Assembly: GCF_000953675.1 (NCBI RefSeq)
Contig: NZ_LN679998.1
Span: 1,201,911-1,265,910, forward strand
Reading direction: 5' to 3'
DNA from: Paraclostridium sordellii
GTDB lineage: Bacteria > Bacillota > Clostridia > Peptostreptococcales > Peptostreptococcaceae
Length of the DNA stretch: 64,000 nt
Shown: positions 20,120 to 29,297 of the stretch, piece by piece
Layout: each line of letters begins with the position of its first letter
Position numbering within the stretch: the first letter of the stretch is position 1
Notes under the pieces: model-generated
Database searches by the model: none
Told to the model about the DNA's origin: nothing
What the model saw: only the letters and a program-made list of their open reading frames with translations
Made by a program: the position numbers and the translations under genes

Positions 20120-20521
20120 ATGAGACCAATAAGAGTATTAGTTGCTAAACCGGGGTTAGATGGACATGATAGAGGTGCAAAAGTAATAGCTAGAGCATTA
20201 AGAGATGCAGGTATGGAGGTTATATATACAGGACTTCGTCAAACTCCAGAACAAATAGTAGCAGCGGCTATACAAGAAGATGTTGATGTTGTTGCAATGA
20301 GCATTTTGTCAGGAGCTCATAATCACTTATTACCAAAAGTTGTAGAGTTATTAAAAGAAGAAGAAGCGGAAGATATTTTAGTTATAGGCGGAGGTGTAAT
20401 ACCAGAAGACGATATACCTTATTTAAAAGAAAAAGGGATTGCTGAAATATTTACACCAGGAACTCCAACATCAGTAACTATAGATTTTATAAGAGAAAAT
20501 CTTAAAAGAGCCTTAGCTTAA
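20120..20521 (+). CDS. methylmalonyl-CoA mutase, cobalamin-binding small subunit
   Basis: 133 residues, a complete B12-binding Rossmann-like domain. The DxHxxG motif is DGHDRG with the axial ligand His16, and the Ser/Gly motifs (SILSGAH, VIGGG) are in place. It pairs with the large subunit to form active mutase. 11 nt after the large subunit. Confidence 0.94.
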   Translation: MRPIRVLVAKPGLDGHDRGAKVIARALRDAGMEVIYTGLRQTPEQIVAAAIQEDVDVVAMSILSGAHNHLLPKVVELLKEEEAEDILVIGGGVIPEDDIPYLKEKGIAEIFTPGTPTSVTIDFIRENLKRALA

Positions 20522-20534
20522 AAGGAGATATAAT

Positions 20535-21473
20535 ATGAAAGATATAGTGACAAGGGTTCTAGAAGGAAAAAAAAGAGATTGTGCTAGACTTATCACTATT
20601 GTAGAAAATGAACAGTTAGGATATGAAGATTACTTAAAAAGTATTTATAAACATACTGGAAGAGCTTATGTTATAGGTATAACAGGTCCTCCAGGTGCTG
20701 GAAAATCTACTCTAACTGATAAGTTAGTAAAATTAATTAGAAAGCAAGATAAAAAAGTAGGTATTATAGCTATAGATCCAACAAGTCCATTTACAAAAGG
20801 AGCTATTCTTGGAGATAGAATAAGGATGAATGATTTAAATACAGACAAGGGTGTATTTATAAGATCTATGGGCACTAGAGGAAGCTTAGGTGGACTTTCA
20901 AATGCAACTCAAGCAGCTATAAAAGTACTTGATGTATATGGATGTGATTACATATTTATAGAAACTGTAGGTGTTGGACAATCAGAAATTGATATTGTTA
21001 AAACAGCCGATACAACTTTAATGGTAATGGTACCAGGACTTGGAGATGATATACAAGCTATAAAAGCGGGAGTCATGGAGATTGCAGATGTATTTGCTAT
21101 AAATAAAGCTGATAAAGATGGAGCTAAGAGAACTTCATTAGAAATTGAAATGATGTTAGACTTTAAAAAAGATTGGGAGTTTAGACCACCGGTAAGTTTA
21201 GTTACTGCAGAAAATGGAGATGGAATAGAAAAAGTATATGAAAATATTTTAAAGCATAGAGATTTTTTAATAGATACAAATAAATTAAACTCTAAAAGAT
21301 TAGAAAGAAATAGAATTGAAGTTAAAGAACTAGTTCAAAGAAAAGTATCAAAACTAGTAAAAGATTTAGAATATACTGATGAAATTGAACAACTATTAGG
21401 AAAAACTATAACTAAAGAATCAGATCCATATTCTATAAGCAATATGATTTTTGAAAAGGTTACTAAAATTTAG
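20535..21473 (+). CDS. meaB: MeaB/ArgK-type GTPase, mutase chaperone
   Basis: 312 residues. The P-loop GPPGAGKST is at 51-59, switch region ETVGVGQSE near 140, and base-recognition motif NKAD near 190. A C-terminal dimerisation tail completes the G3E-family MeaB layout. It loads adenosylcobalamin on the mutase and protects it from inactivation. Start ATG after AAAGGAG, 13 nt behind the small subunit. Confidence 0.93.
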   Translation: MKDIVTRVLEGKKRDCARLITIVENEQLGYEDYLKSIYKHTGRAYVIGITGPPGAGKSTLTDKLVKLIRKQDKKVGIIAIDPTSPFTKGAILGDRIRMNDLNTDKGVFIRSMGTRGSLGGLSNATQAAIKVLDVYGCDYIFIETVGVGQSEIDIVKTADTTLMVMVPGLGDDIQAIKAGVMEIADVFAINKADKDGAKRTSLEIEMMLDFKKDWEFRPPVSLVTAENGDGIEKVYENILKHRDFLIDTNKLNSKRLERNRIEVKELVQRKVSKLVKDLEYTDEIEQLLGKTITKESDPYSISNMIFEKVTKI

Positions 21474-21497
21474 TTTGTTTTATTAGGGGGAAGTAGA

Positions 21498-21908
21498 ATG
21501 AATATATTAAGAGTAGATCATGTAGGTATAGCGGTAAATAATTTAGAAGAAACTTTAAAGTTTTATGAAGATGTTTTAGGTCTTAAATGCGAAGGTACGG
21601 AGATTGTTGAAGATCAAAAGGTTAAGGTAGCATTTTTACCTGTAGGAGATACGGAGTTAGAGTTATTAGAATCAACTTGTGAAGATGGACCAATAGCAAA
21701 ATTCATAGCTAAAAATGGTGGACGTGGAGGAATACAACATGTTGCAGTAAGAGTTGACGATATAGAAAAAGCAATAGAAGAAGTTAAAGAAAAAGGATAT
21801 AAAATGATAGATGAAAAACCAAGATATGGAGCAGGGAATGCAAAGATAGCCTTTTGTCATCCAAAGGGCACTGATGGAGTATTATTAGAATTAAGTGAGA
21901 GAAAATAA
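21498..21908 (+). CDS. mce: methylmalonyl-CoA epimerase
   Basis: 136 residues, a two-module VOC-fold protein. Metal ligands are visible in DHVGIAV (His), GGIQHVAV (His) and LLELSE (Glu). It interconverts (R)- and (S)-methylmalonyl-CoA, linking the mutase to the decarboxylase that follows. ATG after AGGGGG. Confidence 0.94.
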   Translation: MNILRVDHVGIAVNNLEETLKFYEDVLGLKCEGTEIVEDQKVKVAFLPVGDTELELLESTCEDGPIAKFIAKNGGRGGIQHVAVRVDDIEKAIEEVKEKGYKMIDEKPRYGAGNAKIAFCHPKGTDGVLLELSERK

Positions 21909-21939
21909 CTGCTAAATAAAATCTTTGGGGGGTGATTTT

Positions 21940-23487
21940 ATGTCACAAGAAAAATTAAATTTACTTTATGAAAAAAGACGTAAAGTAGAAGAAGGCGGCG
22001 GACAAAAAAGAATCGATAAACAACATACATCAGGAAAATTAACAGCAAGAGAAAGATTAAACAAATTATTTGATGAAAACACTTTTGTAGAGTTAGATGC
22101 TTTTGTAAAACACAGATGTACAAACTTTGGAATGGAAAAACAAGATATACCCGGTGAAGGTGTAGTTACAGGATATGGAAAAGTTGATGGAAGATTAGTA
22201 TGTGCATTTGCTCAGGATTTTACTGTGTTAGGAGGATCACTTGGAGAAATGCATGCTAAAAAAATAGGCAAAGTTATGGATATGGCATTAAAACTAGGCA
22301 CACCTGTTATAGGTCTTAACGATTCTGGAGGAGCAAGAATTCAAGAAGCTGTAGATGCTTTGGCTGGATATGGAGAAATTTTTTATAAAAATACAATTGC
22401 ATCAGGAGTAGTTCCACAAATATCAGCCATAATGGGACCTTGTGCAGGGGGAGCTGTATACTCTCCAGCACTTACAGATTTTATATATATGGTAGATCAA
22501 ACTAGTCAAATGTTTATAACTGGACCTCAAGTTATAAAAACTGTAACAGGAGAAGAAGTTACATCAGAAGAATTAGGTGGAGCTTCAACTCACAATACAA
22601 CCTCAGGAGTAGCTCATTTTATAGCTTTAAATGATGAAGATTGTATAGTACAGATAAGAAAATTATTATCATTTTTACCATCAAATAATTCTGAAAAAGC
22701 ACCAATACTAGATTGTGAAGATGACCCAAATAGAAAAAATGAAACTTTAAATAGTATAATTCCAGAGGCTTCAAACAAGCCATATGACATGAAAGAAATA
22801 ATATATGAAATAGTAGATAATAGTGATTTTTATGAAGTACAACCATTTTTTGCTCAAAATATTATAACAGGTTTTGCTAGAATAAATGGGGAAAGCATAG
22901 GAATAATTGCAAATCAACCTAAAGTAATGGGTGGATCATTAGATATAAATGCTTCAGATAAATCATCTAGATTCATAAGAACTTGCGATGCTTTTAATAT
23001 ACCTATACTTAGTTTAGTTGATGTTCCAGGATTCTTACCAGGTACTTCTCAAGAATATGGAGGGATTATAAGACATGGAGCTAAAATGCTTTATGCATAT
23101 AGCGAAGCAACTGTACCTAAGATAACGTTGATAACAAGAAAAGCATATGGAGGTTCTTACCTTGCTATGTGTTCAAAAGACTTAGGGGCAGATATGGTAT
23201 TAGCATGGCCAACTGCAGAAGTAGCAGTTATGGGACCAAGTGGTGCAGCTAATATAATATTTAAAAACGACATAAAAAATGCTAAAGATCCTAAAAAGAT
23301 GAGAGAGTTAAAGATAAAAGAGTATACAGATGAATTTGCAACTCCATATAAAGCAGCTGAAAGAGGATATATAGATGATGTGATAGAGCCATCATTATCT
23401 AGAATAAGAATAGCAGACGCAATAGATACATTAGCATCAAAGCGTGATGATAGACCACCTAAAAAGCATGGAAATATACCTTTATAG
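21940..23487 (+). CDS. mmdA: methylmalonyl-CoA decarboxylase alpha subunit (carboxyltransferase)
   Basis: About 515 residues from ATG 21940, because the upstream in-frame TTG 21925 lies on the GGGGGGTGA ribosome site. It contains both crotonase-like carboxyltransferase halves ([20 protein letters not shown] near 135; [15 protein letters not shown] near 365). It moves the carboxyl group of (S)-methylmalonyl-CoA to biotin, releasing propionyl-CoA. The same family includes propionyl-CoA carboxylase beta. The gamma, biotin and membrane beta genes beside it point to the sodium-pump decarboxylase. Confidence 0.92.
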   Translation: MSQEKLNLLYEKRRKVEEGGGQKRIDKQHTSGKLTARERLNKLFDENTFVELDAFVKHRCTNFGMEKQDIPGEGVVTGYGKVDGRLVCAFAQDFTVLGGSLGEMHAKKIGKVMDMALKLGTPVIGLNDSGGARIQEAVDALAGYGEIFYKNTIASGVVPQISAIMGPCAGGAVYSPALTDFIYMVDQTSQMFITGPQVIKTVTGEEVTSEELGGASTHNTTSGVAHFIALNDEDCIVQIRKLLSFLPSNNSEKAPILDCEDDPNRKNETLNSIIPEASNKPYDMKEIIYEIVDNSDFYEVQPFFAQNIITGFARINGESIGIIANQPKVMGGSLDINASDKSSRFIRTCDAFNIPILSLVDVPGFLPGTSQEYGGIIRHGAKMLYAYSEATVPKITLITRKAYGGSYLAMCSKDLGADMVLAWPTAEVAVMGPSGAANIIFKNDIKNAKDPKKMRELKIKEYTDEFATPYKAAERGYIDDVIEPSLSRIRIADAIDTLASKRDDRPPKKHGNIPL

Positions 23488-23501
23488 GAAGGTGAATAAA
23501 T

Positions 23502-23876
23502 ATGAATATTAGCCAATTACTAGAAGCATTAAAAGACCCTTCATCAGTACTTTCAACAGGGGAAAAGTTATTAGGAGGAATTAGTGTAGCGCTACTTTCT
23601 ATGGGAGTTGTTTTTATAATTTTAGTTATTATAGCATTAATAATAACTATACTTCAAAAAGATAGAAGTAGTAAAACTAAATTAGCTATAGTAAAAAATG
23701 AAGATGATGAAAATAAATCAAATGAGGATGATTTTAAAGAGCTAGTAGCAGTAATAACTGCTTCTATAGCAGCATCAACTGGAAACTCTACTAATAATAT
23801 AATCGTTAGAAAAATTCAAAGAAGTAATAACAATAAATCAAGTTGGGAGAGAATGTCACAAAATACTATCAAGTAA
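23502..23876 (+). CDS. decarboxylase gamma/delta subunit, OadG-like
   Basis: 124 residues. One membrane segment near residues 27-50 (LLSMGVVFIILVIIALIITIL) is followed by an acidic linker and a C-terminal segment SWERMSQNTIK typical of OadG/MmdD. It bridges the carboxyltransferase to the membrane sodium channel subunit. 14 nt after mmdA. Confidence 0.88.
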   Translation: MNISQLLEALKDPSSVLSTGEKLLGGISVALLSMGVVFIILVIIALIITILQKDRSSKTKLAIVKNEDDENKSNEDDFKELVAVITASIAASTGNSTNNIIVRKIQRSNNNKSSWERMSQNTIK

Positions 23877-23898
23877 GTAAAACAGGGGGTAATTTACT

Positions 23899-24282
23899 AT
23901 GATAAAAAAATATAATATAACTGTTAATGGAAATACATATGAAGTAGAAGTGGAAGAATTAGGATCAGAAGTACAAAATCAAAGACCTAAAGCTACACAA
24001 CAATCACCACAGCCAAAACCTCAAGTAGCTCAAAAACCAAAACAAAATAATCAAGGATTAAATAATTCAGGTGGAAATGTTTGTGCACCTATGCCAGGAA
24101 CTATAAATGATGTACGTGTAAAAACTGGAGATAGTGTAAAAAAAGGTCAAGTATTACTTATACTTGAAGCTATGAAAATGGAAAATGAAATAATATCAAA
24201 CTCTGATGGTACAGTTAAATCTGTTAACGTATCAAAAGGAGCATCAGTAAGTGCAGGAGATCTTTTAATAACTATAGGTTAA
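23899..24282 (+). CDS. biotin carboxyl carrier subunit of methylmalonyl-CoA decarboxylase
   Basis: 127 residues: a short N-terminal domain, a flexible Pro/Gln/Lys linker (about 28-57), and a C-terminal biotinyl domain with EAMKMEN, where Lys93 would carry biotin. It shuttles CO2 from the alpha subunit to the membrane beta subunit. Confidence 0.93.
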   Translation: MIKKYNITVNGNTYEVEVEELGSEVQNQRPKATQQSPQPKPQVAQKPKQNNQGLNNSGGNVCAPMPGTINDVRVKTGDSVKKGQVLLILEAMKMENEIISNSDGTVKSVNVSKGASVSAGDLLITIG

Positions 24283-24312
24283 ATTAGAAAATTTTAGAAG
24301 GGGGATTTACCC

Positions 24313-25497
24313 ATGGGAGAAGTTATAAATAATTTTATTCAATCAATGGGTATTGTTAATATAGATTGGCGACAAATAGTTATGATTTTAATCGCCTGTA
24401 TATTACTATATTTAGCAATAGCAAAAGGATTCGAACCTTTATTACTAGTGCCTATAGCTTTTGGTATGTTGCTTACTAATCTTCCATTAGCAGGGGCTAT
24501 GAACACACCAATATCATCTATAAGTGATCTTTCATTGACACCTGATTCAATTAATGGAACAATTTCAACCAAAACTCCAGGAGGCTTACTATATTACTTA
24601 TATCAAGGTTGTAAACTAGGTATATTTCCTCCACTAATATTTTTAGGAGTTGGAGCTATGACTGATTTTGGGCCTATGATATCTAATCCAAAGAGTATAT
24701 TATTAGGAGCAGCAGCACAATTTGGAATATTTTTTACATTTATTGGGGCATTAGTTTTAGGCTTTACAGGTCTGGAGGCATCATCTATAGGAATCATAGG
24801 TGGAGCAGATGGGCCAACAGCGATATTTTTAACTACAAAATTAGCACCACATTTACTAGCACCTATAGCTGTTGCAGCTTATTCATACATGGCACTAGTA
24901 CCTATTATTCAACCTCCTATAATGAGGGCATTAACTACTAAGGATGAAAGAAGTATAGTTATGGCTCAATCAAAGCCTGTATCTAAAAAAGTAAAAATTA
25001 TTTTCCCAATAGTAGTAACAATAGTAGTATCATTACTGCTTCCGTCAGCAGCTACACTAATAGGGTTACTTATGTTTGGAAATTTACTTAAAGAATGTAC
25101 AGTTACAGACAGACTATCAGATACTGCAACTAATGCACTTATGAATATAGTTACAATATTTTTAGGATTATCCGTTGGGGCTTCAGCAGAAGCTGAAATA
25201 TTTTTAAGTATGCAGACTATAAAAATATTTGCACTTGGAATTGTTGCATTTAGTATAGGAACAGGGACAGGAGTATTATTTGCAAAATTGATGAATAAAT
25301 TTACAAAAGTAAAAATTAACCCACTTATAGGAGGAGCAGGAGTGTCTGCAGTTCCTATGGCAGCTAGAGTAGCGCATAAAGTTGCACAAGAAGAAAACCC
25401 AGGAAACTTTTTACTTATGTACGCTATGGGACCAAATGTTGCTGGAGTAATAGGTTCAGCCGTTGCAGCAGGAATACTTTTAAGTTTATTTGGATAA
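24313..25497 (+). CDS. mmdB: Na+-translocating decarboxylase beta subunit
   Basis: 394 residues, about nine to eleven membrane segments, of the OadB/MmdB/GcdB family. It has the conserved stretch [15 protein letters not shown] (near 158-172), whose Asp is essential in the family, and [14 protein letters not shown] near the C-terminus. It decarboxylates carboxybiotin and pumps Na+ out of the cell. Last gene of the operon, followed by a strong terminator. Confidence 0.93.
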   Translation: MGEVINNFIQSMGIVNIDWRQIVMILIACILLYLAIAKGFEPLLLVPIAFGMLLTNLPLAGAMNTPISSISDLSLTPDSINGTISTKTPGGLLYYLYQGCKLGIFPPLIFLGVGAMTDFGPMISNPKSILLGAAAQFGIFFTFIGALVLGFTGLEASSIGIIGGADGPTAIFLTTKLAPHLLAPIAVAAYSYMALVPIIQPPIMRALTTKDERSIVMAQSKPVSKKVKIIFPIVVTIVVSLLLPSAATLIGLLMFGNLLKECTVTDRLSDTATNALMNIVTIFLGLSVGASAEAEIFLSMQTIKIFALGIVAFSIGTGTGVLFAKLMNKFTKVKINPLIGGAGVSAVPMAARVAHKVAQEENPGNFLLMYAMGPNVAGVIGSAVAAGILLSLFG

Positions 25498-25499
25498 AC

Positions 25500-25533
25500 A
25501 AAAAGGATATGATAAAATCATATCCTTTTTTAT
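25500..25533. terminator. terminator of methylmalonyl-CoA operon
   Basis: AAAAGGATATGA (25501-25512) / TCATATCCTTTT (25518-25529), then T-run. The convergent gene ends at 25540. Confidence 0.87.
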
Positions 25534-25539
25534 TAGAAA

Positions 25540-25806
25540 TTATATTAGATTAATAAGGTAAAAATATATTATTAAATTAAAAAATATTGCTACTGGAACA
25601 CCGAGCGTAAATTTTATATGTTTTGTTTTATGCCTAAAAAAGTACATTCCAAGATAGGTTCCAAAAGACCCGCCTAAGAACGATAAAGCCATTAAATTAA
25701 TTTCTGGGATTCTCCATTCTTTTTTTATAGCTCTTTGTTTATCTATGTACATAAGAAAAAAAGTAATCGAAGACATTATTAAAAAATAAATAAATAAATA
25801 ACTCAT
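25540..25806 (-). CDS. DUF1294-family small membrane protein
   Basis: 88 residues from ATG 25806, placed eight bases after AAGGAGG; a longer frame from 25833 has no site. Three predicted membrane segments. The family pattern is present as DKQRA, WRIPEINLMALSFLGGSFGTYLGMY and RHKTKHIKF. Function of the family is unknown. Confidence 0.88.
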   Translation of the reverse strand: MSYLFIYFLIMSSITFFLMYIDKQRAIKKEWRIPEINLMALSFLGGSFGTYLGMYFFRHKTKHIKFTLGVPVAIFFNLIIYFYLINLI

Positions 25807-25858
25807 AATTAACCTCCTTAAATCTATAAACATTATTATATTATAGTTATATAAAAAA

Positions 25859-25910
25859 TGAAAATGAACTAGAAAATTAATTTTCTAGTTCATTTTCATT
25901 TTCAGGGAAA
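25859..25910 (-). terminator. hairpin overlapping the end of a small gene
   Basis: AATGAAAATGAACTAGAAAA and its complement form a near-perfect dyad with an AATT centre. The coding end of the 61-residue gene (25877) lies within the stem, so the last codons double as the terminator. Confidence 0.65.
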
Positions 25911-26062
25911 TTAGTATTATTGAATATATGGGAATTATTTAATTCTTGAGGATTATTTAAATTGTTACCTAAAATAATATCAACTTTATTTAAAAGATCT
26001 TCACCTGTAGCATAGGTAGTATTTTGCCTAATAGATTTATTTGATGTTAATAGAAAAAACAT
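25877..26062 (-). CDS. small unknown protein, 61 residues
   Basis: Starts at ATG 26062, six bases after a perfect TAGGAGG on the minus strand, so it is likely translated. Asn-rich and polar, with two NN-rich stretches and a Glu/Asn tail (ENENELEN). No membrane segment or cysteine. Not recognised. The C-terminal codons sit in the hairpin described at 25859-25910. Confidence 0.55.
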   Translation of the reverse strand: MFFLLTSNKSIRQNTTYATGEDLLNKVDIILGNNLNNPQELNNSHIFNNTNFPENENELEN

Positions 26063-26247
26063 AAATAGCCTCCTAAAAATTTACTTAATAAGAGGATGAA
26101 CCTATATCAAATTAATTATACAAAAACTTACTAAATCAAAATAAATTCAAGTGTATAAAAGTGCAAAATGTAAGTATAAATTTACAAATACATAAAATAA
26201 ATGAATATATATAATATTAGTATAAAGTTTTATTAGGGGGGATATAT

Positions 26248-27441
26248 TTGGAAACTGTATCAAAAAAGATGTTAGGAATAGATATAGAAAGATTAGAAAA
26301 TTGTAAAGGATTAAACACTGCAAAAGAAATAATTCAACAACCATCCATATGGAAAGAAGCTGGAGATAGATTATATAAAAATAAGGATAGCATAAATTTA
26401 TTTATTGATACATTTTTAAAAAAAGAAAACAGTAGAATTATATTAACTGGGGCAGGAACATCAGCTTTTGCAGGAGAAACTTGCGAGCCTTACTTAAGCA
26501 AATTATTATCTAAAAAAGTAGAGGCAATAGCTACTACAGATTTAGTTGCAAGTCCTAAAAATTATTTTATTAAGGATGTTCCAACTTTGCTAATATCATT
26601 TGCAAGGTCAGGAAACTCACCAGAAAGTGTTCATGCTGTTAAGTTAGCAAGTCAAATTGTTGATGAACTATATCAAATAGTAATAACTTGCAATGAAAAT
26701 GGGAAACTAGCAAAAAATACGTCAAAGGATGAAAAAAGTTTATTATTACTTTTACCTCAAAAAACGAATGATTTAGGGTTTGCGATGACTAGTAGTTTTA
26801 CAACTATGGTTTTAAGTTGTATAGGTGCGTTTAATATTAAAAATATAGAAAAATTTATAAAAGATATTGATAAACTTTCAGAGTCTGTAGAATTATTTAT
26901 GGAAGAAAATATAGAAAATATAGATAAGTTGGTTAGTGAGGATTTTGATAGAATAATTTACTTAGGGGCATCGACATCAAAAGCAATAGCTAGGGAAAGT
27001 GCCTTAAAAGTATTAGAATTAACAGCTGGAATTGTAAATGCAAGTTATGATACTCCACTGGGATTTAGACATGGCCCTAAATCTGTAATAAATGATAATA
27101 GTATGACCGTTATATATATTTCAAATGATAATTACACTAAGCTATATGATTTGGATTTGGCTAAAGAAATGTTAGCACATAGAAAAAAAGATAAGGTTGT
27201 TTTAGTTGGAAGTGAAATAGAAGAAAAATTAAAAAAAGATGCTGATTATGTATTTGAATTAAAAAATATTAAATATAACTTAGAAAATCAAGCATTACTA
27301 CCAATACAACAAATTATATTTGGCCAGATGGTATCATTTTTAAAATCAGAAAAATTAGGAATAACACCAGATAATCCATGTCCTACAGGTGAAGTAAATA
27401 GGGTAGTTAAAGGAGTTATACTACACGATTTAAATAAATAA
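26248..27441 (+). CDS. agaS: AgaS-like SIS-domain sugar-phosphate isomerase/deaminase
   Basis: 397 residues from TTG 26248 after AGGGGGGAT. Two SIS domains are visible: GAGTSAFAGE and SFARSGNSPES in the first, GASTSKAIARESALKVLELTAG in the second, with PLGFRHGPKS shared by GlmS/AgaS enzymes. No glutaminase domain. AgaS converts galactosamine-6-phosphate to tagatose-6-phosphate plus ammonia. The two downstream genes supply the next two steps. No PTS or deacetylase gene lies nearby, so the source of substrate is not visible. Confidence 0.86.
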   Translation: METVSKKMLGIDIERLENCKGLNTAKEIIQQPSIWKEAGDRLYKNKDSINLFIDTFLKKENSRIILTGAGTSAFAGETCEPYLSKLLSKKVEAIATTDLVASPKNYFIKDVPTLLISFARSGNSPESVHAVKLASQIVDELYQIVITCNENGKLAKNTSKDEKSLLLLLPQKTNDLGFAMTSSFTTMVLSCIGAFNIKNIEKFIKDIDKLSESVELFMEENIENIDKLVSEDFDRIIYLGASTSKAIARESALKVLELTAGIVNASYDTPLGFRHGPKSVINDNSMTVIYISNDNYTKLYDLDLAKEMLAHRKKDKVVLVGSEIEEKLKKDADYVFELKNIKYNLENQALLPIQQIIFGQMVSFLKSEKLGITPDNPCPTGEVNRVVKGVILHDLNK

Positions 27442-27466
27442 AACTATTAAAACAGGGGGATAGAAA

Positions 27467-28342
27467 ATGAGTTTAATATCAACTAAGGAAATATTAGAAA
27501 AAGCTCAAAATGAGGGGTATGCTGTTCCAGCATTTAACATACACAATTTAGAAACAATACAGGTTGTACTTAAGGCTGCAAGAGATTTAAAATCACCAGT
27601 AATATTAGCTGCAACACCATCAACAGTTAAATATGCAGATGAAAACTATTTATTAGCTATAATGAATAAAGCTACAGAATTAAATGATATACCTATAGCA
27701 TTTCATCTAGATCATCATGAAAATGCAGATGATATAAAAAGAATAATAAAATTAGGGTGCAAGTCTGTTATGATAGATGCTTCTAAACATGAATTTGATG
27801 AAAATGTTAGTATAGTAAAAGATATAGTTAACTTTGCTCACAAATATGGAACTACTGTAGAGGCAGAACTTGGTAAACTAGGCGGAGTAGAAGATAATTT
27901 AGAAGTTGATGATAAAGATGCATATTTGACAAATCCAAATGAAGCATTAAAATTTGTTAAATTAACAGGTGTAGATTCATTGGCTGTAGCAATTGGAACA
28001 GCTCATGGATTATATAAATGTGAACCAAAACTAGATTTTAAAAGGCTTGAGGAAATAAGAAGATTAGTACATGTACCATTAGTTCTTCATGGAGCATCTG
28101 GGGTGTCTTATGGTGCAGTACAAGAGGCTATAAAAAATGGTATATGTAAGGTAAATATAGCTACTGAATTAAAGATACCTTTTTCAAATGCAATAAAGAA
28201 ATACTTTGAAGAAAATCCTAATGCCTCAGATCCAAGACAATATTTAGTTCCTGCTAAAAATGCTATGTATGATGTAGTAGCTGAAAAAATAAAAATGTGT
28301 AAAAGTGAAAATAAAGCATATGATAACAATTATAACATTTAA
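27467..28342 (+). CDS. class II tagatose/fructose-bisphosphate aldolase (GatY/KbaY-like)
   Basis: 291 residues. Zinc ligands and catalytic residues are visible: HLDHHEN (near 81-87), EAELGKLGG (near 138), GTAHGLYK and LHGASG. The LDHHE form resembles GatY/KbaY tagatose-bisphosphate aldolases, in line with AgaS upstream. Cleaves tagatose-1,6-bisphosphate to dihydroxyacetone phosphate and glyceraldehyde-3-phosphate. Its 3' end overlaps the kinase gene. Confidence 0.88.
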   Translation: MSLISTKEILEKAQNEGYAVPAFNIHNLETIQVVLKAARDLKSPVILAATPSTVKYADENYLLAIMNKATELNDIPIAFHLDHHENADDIKRIIKLGCKSVMIDASKHEFDENVSIVKDIVNFAHKYGTTVEAELGKLGGVEDNLEVDDKDAYLTNPNEALKFVKLTGVDSLAVAIGTAHGLYKCEPKLDFKRLEEIRRLVHVPLVLHGASGVSYGAVQEAIKNGICKVNIATELKIPFSNAIKKYFEENPNASDPRQYLVPAKNAMYDVVAEKIKMCKSENKAYDNNYNI

Positions 28343-29249
28343 TCCTTCAATAGATAGACTATATAAAATTGATAAATTTGAAGTTGGCTCTGTTCAAAGG
28401 GCCAACTTTGTTAATCCTACTGCAGGAGGGAAGGGTTTAAATGTTGCAAAAGTTTTAAATAAACTTGGAGCAGATATAAATTGCATAGGGTTTTTAGGTG
28501 GATTTAATGGAGATTATATAAGAAGTCAACTAGAAAAAGCAAGTATTACAAATAATTTCACACAAGTAAAAGAAGAAACTAGAATTTGTTTAAACATAAT
28601 AGATTCTAATGGGATAAGTACTGAAATATTAGAAAATGGGCCAGTTATAGATAAAGAGGAAATTTTAAATTTTGAGAAGGTCTTAAGTGAATGTTTAGAA
28701 AATACAAAAGTTTTAGTTGCATCAGGTAGTTTGGCTAAAGGACTTCCAAAAGATTATTATTTTAAAATAGGTCAAATGTGTAGAGAAAAAAATATAAAGT
28801 ATATATTAGACACTAGTGGAGAAAGTCTAAAACTAGGGTTAAAATCAAAGCCATATCTTATAAAGCCAAATATAGAAGAACTTAAAGCTATTAGTGGTAA
28901 AGAACTTAGTAGTTTAGATGAGATAGTTAATATATCTAAAGAAATCTTACTTAAAGATGTTAAAAATGTATGTGTCTCATTAGGAAAAGATGGAATGATT
29001 TTTATAAATGAAAATAATATATATAATATAGAGATACCAAAAGTAAAAGCTTTAAATACTGTAGGAAGTGGAGATTCAAGTATAGCAGGATTTGCATTAG
29101 GAATTTCAAAAGGATACAAAATAAAAGATACTTTGAAATTAGCAAATGCATGTGGAATATCAAATGCTATGCACTTATCAACTGGTGATATAAATTTAGA
29201 TGATGTAAATGAACTTATAGATAAAATAAAAGTCTATGATTATATTTAA
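28320..29249 (+). CDS. PfkB-family hexose-phosphate kinase (tagatose-6-P / 1-phosphofructokinase type)
   Basis: About 309 residues from ATG 28320 (MITITFNPSIDRL-like start; an ATG at 28305 is also possible). PfkB signatures: GGKGLNVAKVLNKLG near 36-50 and NTVGSGDSSIAGFALG near 245-260, with the catalytic Asp in GSGDS. The gene begins about 23 nt before the aldolase stop, which suggests translational coupling. In context it phosphorylates tagatose-6-phosphate; FruK-like activity is the alternative. Confidence 0.86.
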   Translation: MITIITFNPSIDRLYKIDKFEVGSVQRANFVNPTAGGKGLNVAKVLNKLGADINCIGFLGGFNGDYIRSQLEKASITNNFTQVKEETRICLNIIDSNGISTEILENGPVIDKEEILNFEKVLSECLENTKVLVASGSLAKGLPKDYYFKIGQMCREKNIKYILDTSGESLKLGLKSKPYLIKPNIEELKAISGKELSSLDEIVNISKEILLKDVKNVCVSLGKDGMIFINENNIYNIEIPKVKALNTVGSGDSSIAGFALGISKGYKIKDTLKLANACGISNAMHLSTGDINLDDVNELIDKIKVYDYI

Positions 29250-29261
29250 ATAATAATATAA

Positions 29262-29297
29262 AAAGTAGAGGTGAACTAAGTTTACCTCTATTTTTTA
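29262..29297. terminator. terminator between aga-like operon and AraC gene
   Basis: TAGAGGTGAAC (29266-29276) / GTTTACCTCTA (29280-29290) with T-run on the plus strand. The AraC stop (29288) lies inside the hairpin. Confidence 0.75.

Noticed and set aside
23157-23516. 119-codon minus-strand frame
   Set aside because: Antisense to mmdA; codon pattern follows the sense gene.
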